A stretch of DNA of 64,000 nt from Megascapheus bottae (lineage: Eukaryota > Chordata > Mammalia > Rodentia > Geomyidae), in contig JANJXV010000013.1 in NCBI GenBank assembly GCA_024803745.1, positions 36,292,501-36,356,500 of the forward strand, written 5' to 3'. This document shows positions 25,741-64,000 of the stretch, in pieces. Position 1 is the stretch's first letter, and each line of letters starts with the position of its first letter. Below the pieces are notes generated by a model. It was not told the DNA's origin, searched no databases, and worked only from the letters and a program-made list of their open reading frames with translations. Both the position numbers and the translations under genes were made by a program.

Positions 25741-26889
25741 TACTGAGGCCAAGTTCATGTTATTGTTTATTGTTAATAAAACCATAATACATTTACAGTA
25801 AGTGACATCAATGTTACAGTATCATACAATATTACAGCAATAAAATAACACCTATTCTTTGTACATCCAGCTCAAGCACTAGTTGAAAATATTTACCAAG
25901 ATTGTAAGTCCCTGGGGTGGGGATAGGGGTCCAAGTTGAACCAGGAGACACCTCCTGAAATGCCCAGGTCTTCTGGTGAATAAATAACTTCTAAAGTGCA
26001 GCCAGGCTGCACCTCGAACAAGCTATCCTGGTGCTGTCCCAGTGTCTGGTCTAGGAACAGGCCAGTTGGTGGGAGCCAAGATCACAATGGGTGGTGGGGC
26101 AGGATGTGATGGTCGTCTTCTAGCCTTTCCCTCCCATCAGTATTGGGACTTCCATGCTCAAGGTTCCAGTCCTGAGTTAAAAGAACCTTGCACTCTAGGC
26201 TCAGTGGGGGACCACGGAAGTGCTGTCACCCCAGCTGACAGGAGGCCAGAGTCCAGCTTGAGGTTCCTTGGTCTGCCCTTTTCCTTTGGCCCTGAGCTTC
26301 AGCAACAAGAGATGAGGCTCCCAAACTCCTATCCTGTACCCTTTTGCACCCTGAGCTCAAGAACCAAGACCAAAGTTAGCAGCCCTGAGAAGGGGGAGTG
26401 GGGACTAGATGCCCGGCCTCCATAGATGGTTGGGCCTCCATAGACTCACAGTGCCAGGCCCATAGGTTGGGCCTTTCAAAGGCACAGCCTGGGGAATGGA
26501 CCCAGGGTTTTGAGCAGCCTTCCTCAGTGATATTTAGGAAAGCAAATGCAGGTTTTTGCATTCAGTTGTCTGGGGTGCAGAGAGAAAAACATTTTTAGGG
26601 ATGCCCACATTCCCAGGAGCCTCTGCTGGATGGGGTGAGCTGGTAGCCCAGGTGGGTCAAGACCTGCTGCTGAGGGTCTGCAGAGAAGGGCATACAGGAG
26701 CACTGAGCAGTCCTCAAGGTGCAAATCCTAGGAAATTGCAGACACAGGTCACCTTTTGGCCACATGTCCACCTTGCCTGTCACTGGGCAATCAGACTTGG
26801 GCATCTGTCTACCCAAGGATAGATTACCACCAGTGGGTGAGGGCCCTGGGAGAGGAGCTTGGCTCCTAGAGGGAAGCCCACCACCCCCA
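25741..26889 (-). other. ABTB2: ABTB2 3' UTR
   Basis: Repeat-free sequence between the ABTB2 stop and an AATAAA on the - strand at 25771-25766. About 1.1 kb. Its distal 120 nt is AT-rich, unlike the GC-rich remainder. Confidence 0.75.
25766..25771 (-). terminator. ABTB2: ABTB2 poly(A) signal AATAAA
   Basis: TTTATT on +, AATAAA on -, about 1.1 kb past the stop in an AT-rich context. Cleavage would fall near 25740-25755. Inferred from the hexamer. Confidence 0.65.
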
Positions 26890-62850
<35,961 letters not shown>

Positions 62851-64000
62851 CTGGAGTGGGAGGGGGAGAAAAATCAAAGACAGAGTCTGAGTCCACAGCT
62901 CAGATTCTCCCAGGTCTGCTGGTGGCCAAGGAGAACTGGCTCCTTTTCTGTGTGTAATTACTATTTACCCCAGAGTTAAAGGGGTGGAGGTGGAAACTGT
63001 CATCTCCATGCACAATAGCAATTTGGTTTCCCTTTCATTTCCAGTCTTGCCTTAACAGCTGAATTAAACCCTTGGCAGGGCTGGTTTCCTCCACAACTTA
63101 TGCTAATGTGGTTTCTTTTTCAACATCCCCACTCATCCCCCCACCCCAGGGGCCTTTCCCCAGTTCTTTGACCATGGGAACCAGCCAGGCTCTGTGGCAA
63201 TTCTCCCCTGCACTGTCCTGTGTCAAGCCCTAGACTACAGTAGACAGGGCCCTTCTACCCCTATCACCGAAGTGAGGGCCACCCCTACTTACTGAGTATT
63301 CACTGTGAGCAATATGATACAGTTCCTAAGAAATATGGCTTAATTATAATGTGAGAAAGTTAAGAATAATCTCTCCCACTCCTCTTTTTTGTTTCTCCCC
63401 TAGTGCCTGAACTCAGGGCCATGCAACTCTCACTTAGTTTTGTCACCCATGGCTAAGGCCCTACTAACTTGAGCCACACCTTCACTTCTGGCTTTATGCT
63501 GGTTAATTGAAAATAAGAATCTCAGATTTGGCTCCTAGGGCTGGCTTCAAACCACAACCCTCAGATCTCAGCTTCCTCAGTAGCTAAGATTACAATTACA
63601 AGCAGCAGCCACCAACACCTGGCCAGGACTTACTCATACTTTTAGATAGAGGAATGAAGGTTTAGCTGATGAAAAAAACCTTCCCTGAAACCCTGCATCC
63701 TTCTGGTGTGGAGAAACTGCAGTGCACACAGAGGTGTGGCTGAACCATGGTTGTACAGATAGTGTAGCTGGTGAATACCTCCATCTTGATTTGAATCCGC
63801 TCTTGTTTACTTCAAAGCCCATGAACTGCACTGTGATACAGGCTGCATCCTGCCCTCTTGGAGTCTGTGGGGTCCTCAGTCCCCACATCCTGTGTTGTGT
63901 TTCTACGTCTTTTCAATATCCCACCAACCTGGGACAGGAAACGTCCCATCATTGTGTGAGGCCACAATGCTGAGACAGGATGGGTGGAAGCAGCTCCAGG
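62851..64000 (-). other. ABTB2: ABTB2 intron, right edge of window
   Basis: Unique sequence with one reverse B1-Geo at 63385-63625. The upstream ABTB2 exon is not in the window. Confidence 0.8.
63385..63625 (-). mobile_element. B1-Geo SINE, reverse
   Basis: gtgcctgaactcagggccat, cttctggctttatgctggtt, aattgaaaataagaatctca and ctcagatctcagcttcctca occur in order. Confidence 0.85.

Overview
This is a mammalian nuclear genomic window with two convergent protein-coding genes in conserved synteny. On the + strand are the last 21 coding exons of NAT10 (RNA cytidine acetyltransferase), 2637-21675. On the - strand are the last 15 coding exons of ABTB2 (ankyrin repeat and BTB/POZ domain protein), 62850 down to 26890. 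Both proteins were recognised by translating exons and comparing with remembered human sequences. Every exon listed has a GT donor and AG acceptor where one is expected, and the reading phase closes across every junction. No prokaryotic, viral or organellar gene is present.

The repeats point to a rodent of superfamily Geomyoidea (kangaroo rats, pocket mice, pocket gophers). The youngest SINEs are dimers of a tRNA-Ala/ID-like left monomer and a distinctive right monomer ending near 'caggactggc' before the A tail. This matches the published description of IDL-Geo, a SINE restricted to Geomyoidea. A second, older dimer joins a 7SL/B1-like left part to the same right monomer; I call it B1-Geo here. 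Host assignment is inference from these repeats.

Layout: 1-2636 NAT10 intron (the first ~260 codons lie upstream of the window); 2637-21675 NAT10 exons; 21676 to about 22.7 or 23.2 kb NAT10 3' UTR; a short intergenic gap with one young IDL-Geo; about 25.75-26.89 kb ABTB2 3' UTR; 26890-45007 fourteen ABTB2 exons; 45008-62636 a 17.6-kb ABTB2 intron with repeats and no exon I can support; 62637-62850 the most 5' ABTB2 exon in view; 62851-64000 intron. The ABTB2 N-terminus (about 344 residues) lies beyond the right edge.

The genes are not functionally linked as far as is known. NAT10 is a nucleolar ATP-dependent acetyltransferase making N4-acetylcytidine in 18S rRNA, tRNA and mRNA. ABTB2 is a BTB/ankyrin adaptor. 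I found no new biological system. The items most worth checking are the composite SINE families, including tRNA-like boxes inside the Geo monomer; a B1-Geo copy ending about 37 nt upstream of a NAT10 exon; a tandem 3' splice site at the last NAT10 exon; a CA repeat beside an ABTB2 5' splice site; a perfect 12-bp inverted repeat carrying two TGACGTGG sites; and a three-phase triplet microsatellite in a NAT10 intron.
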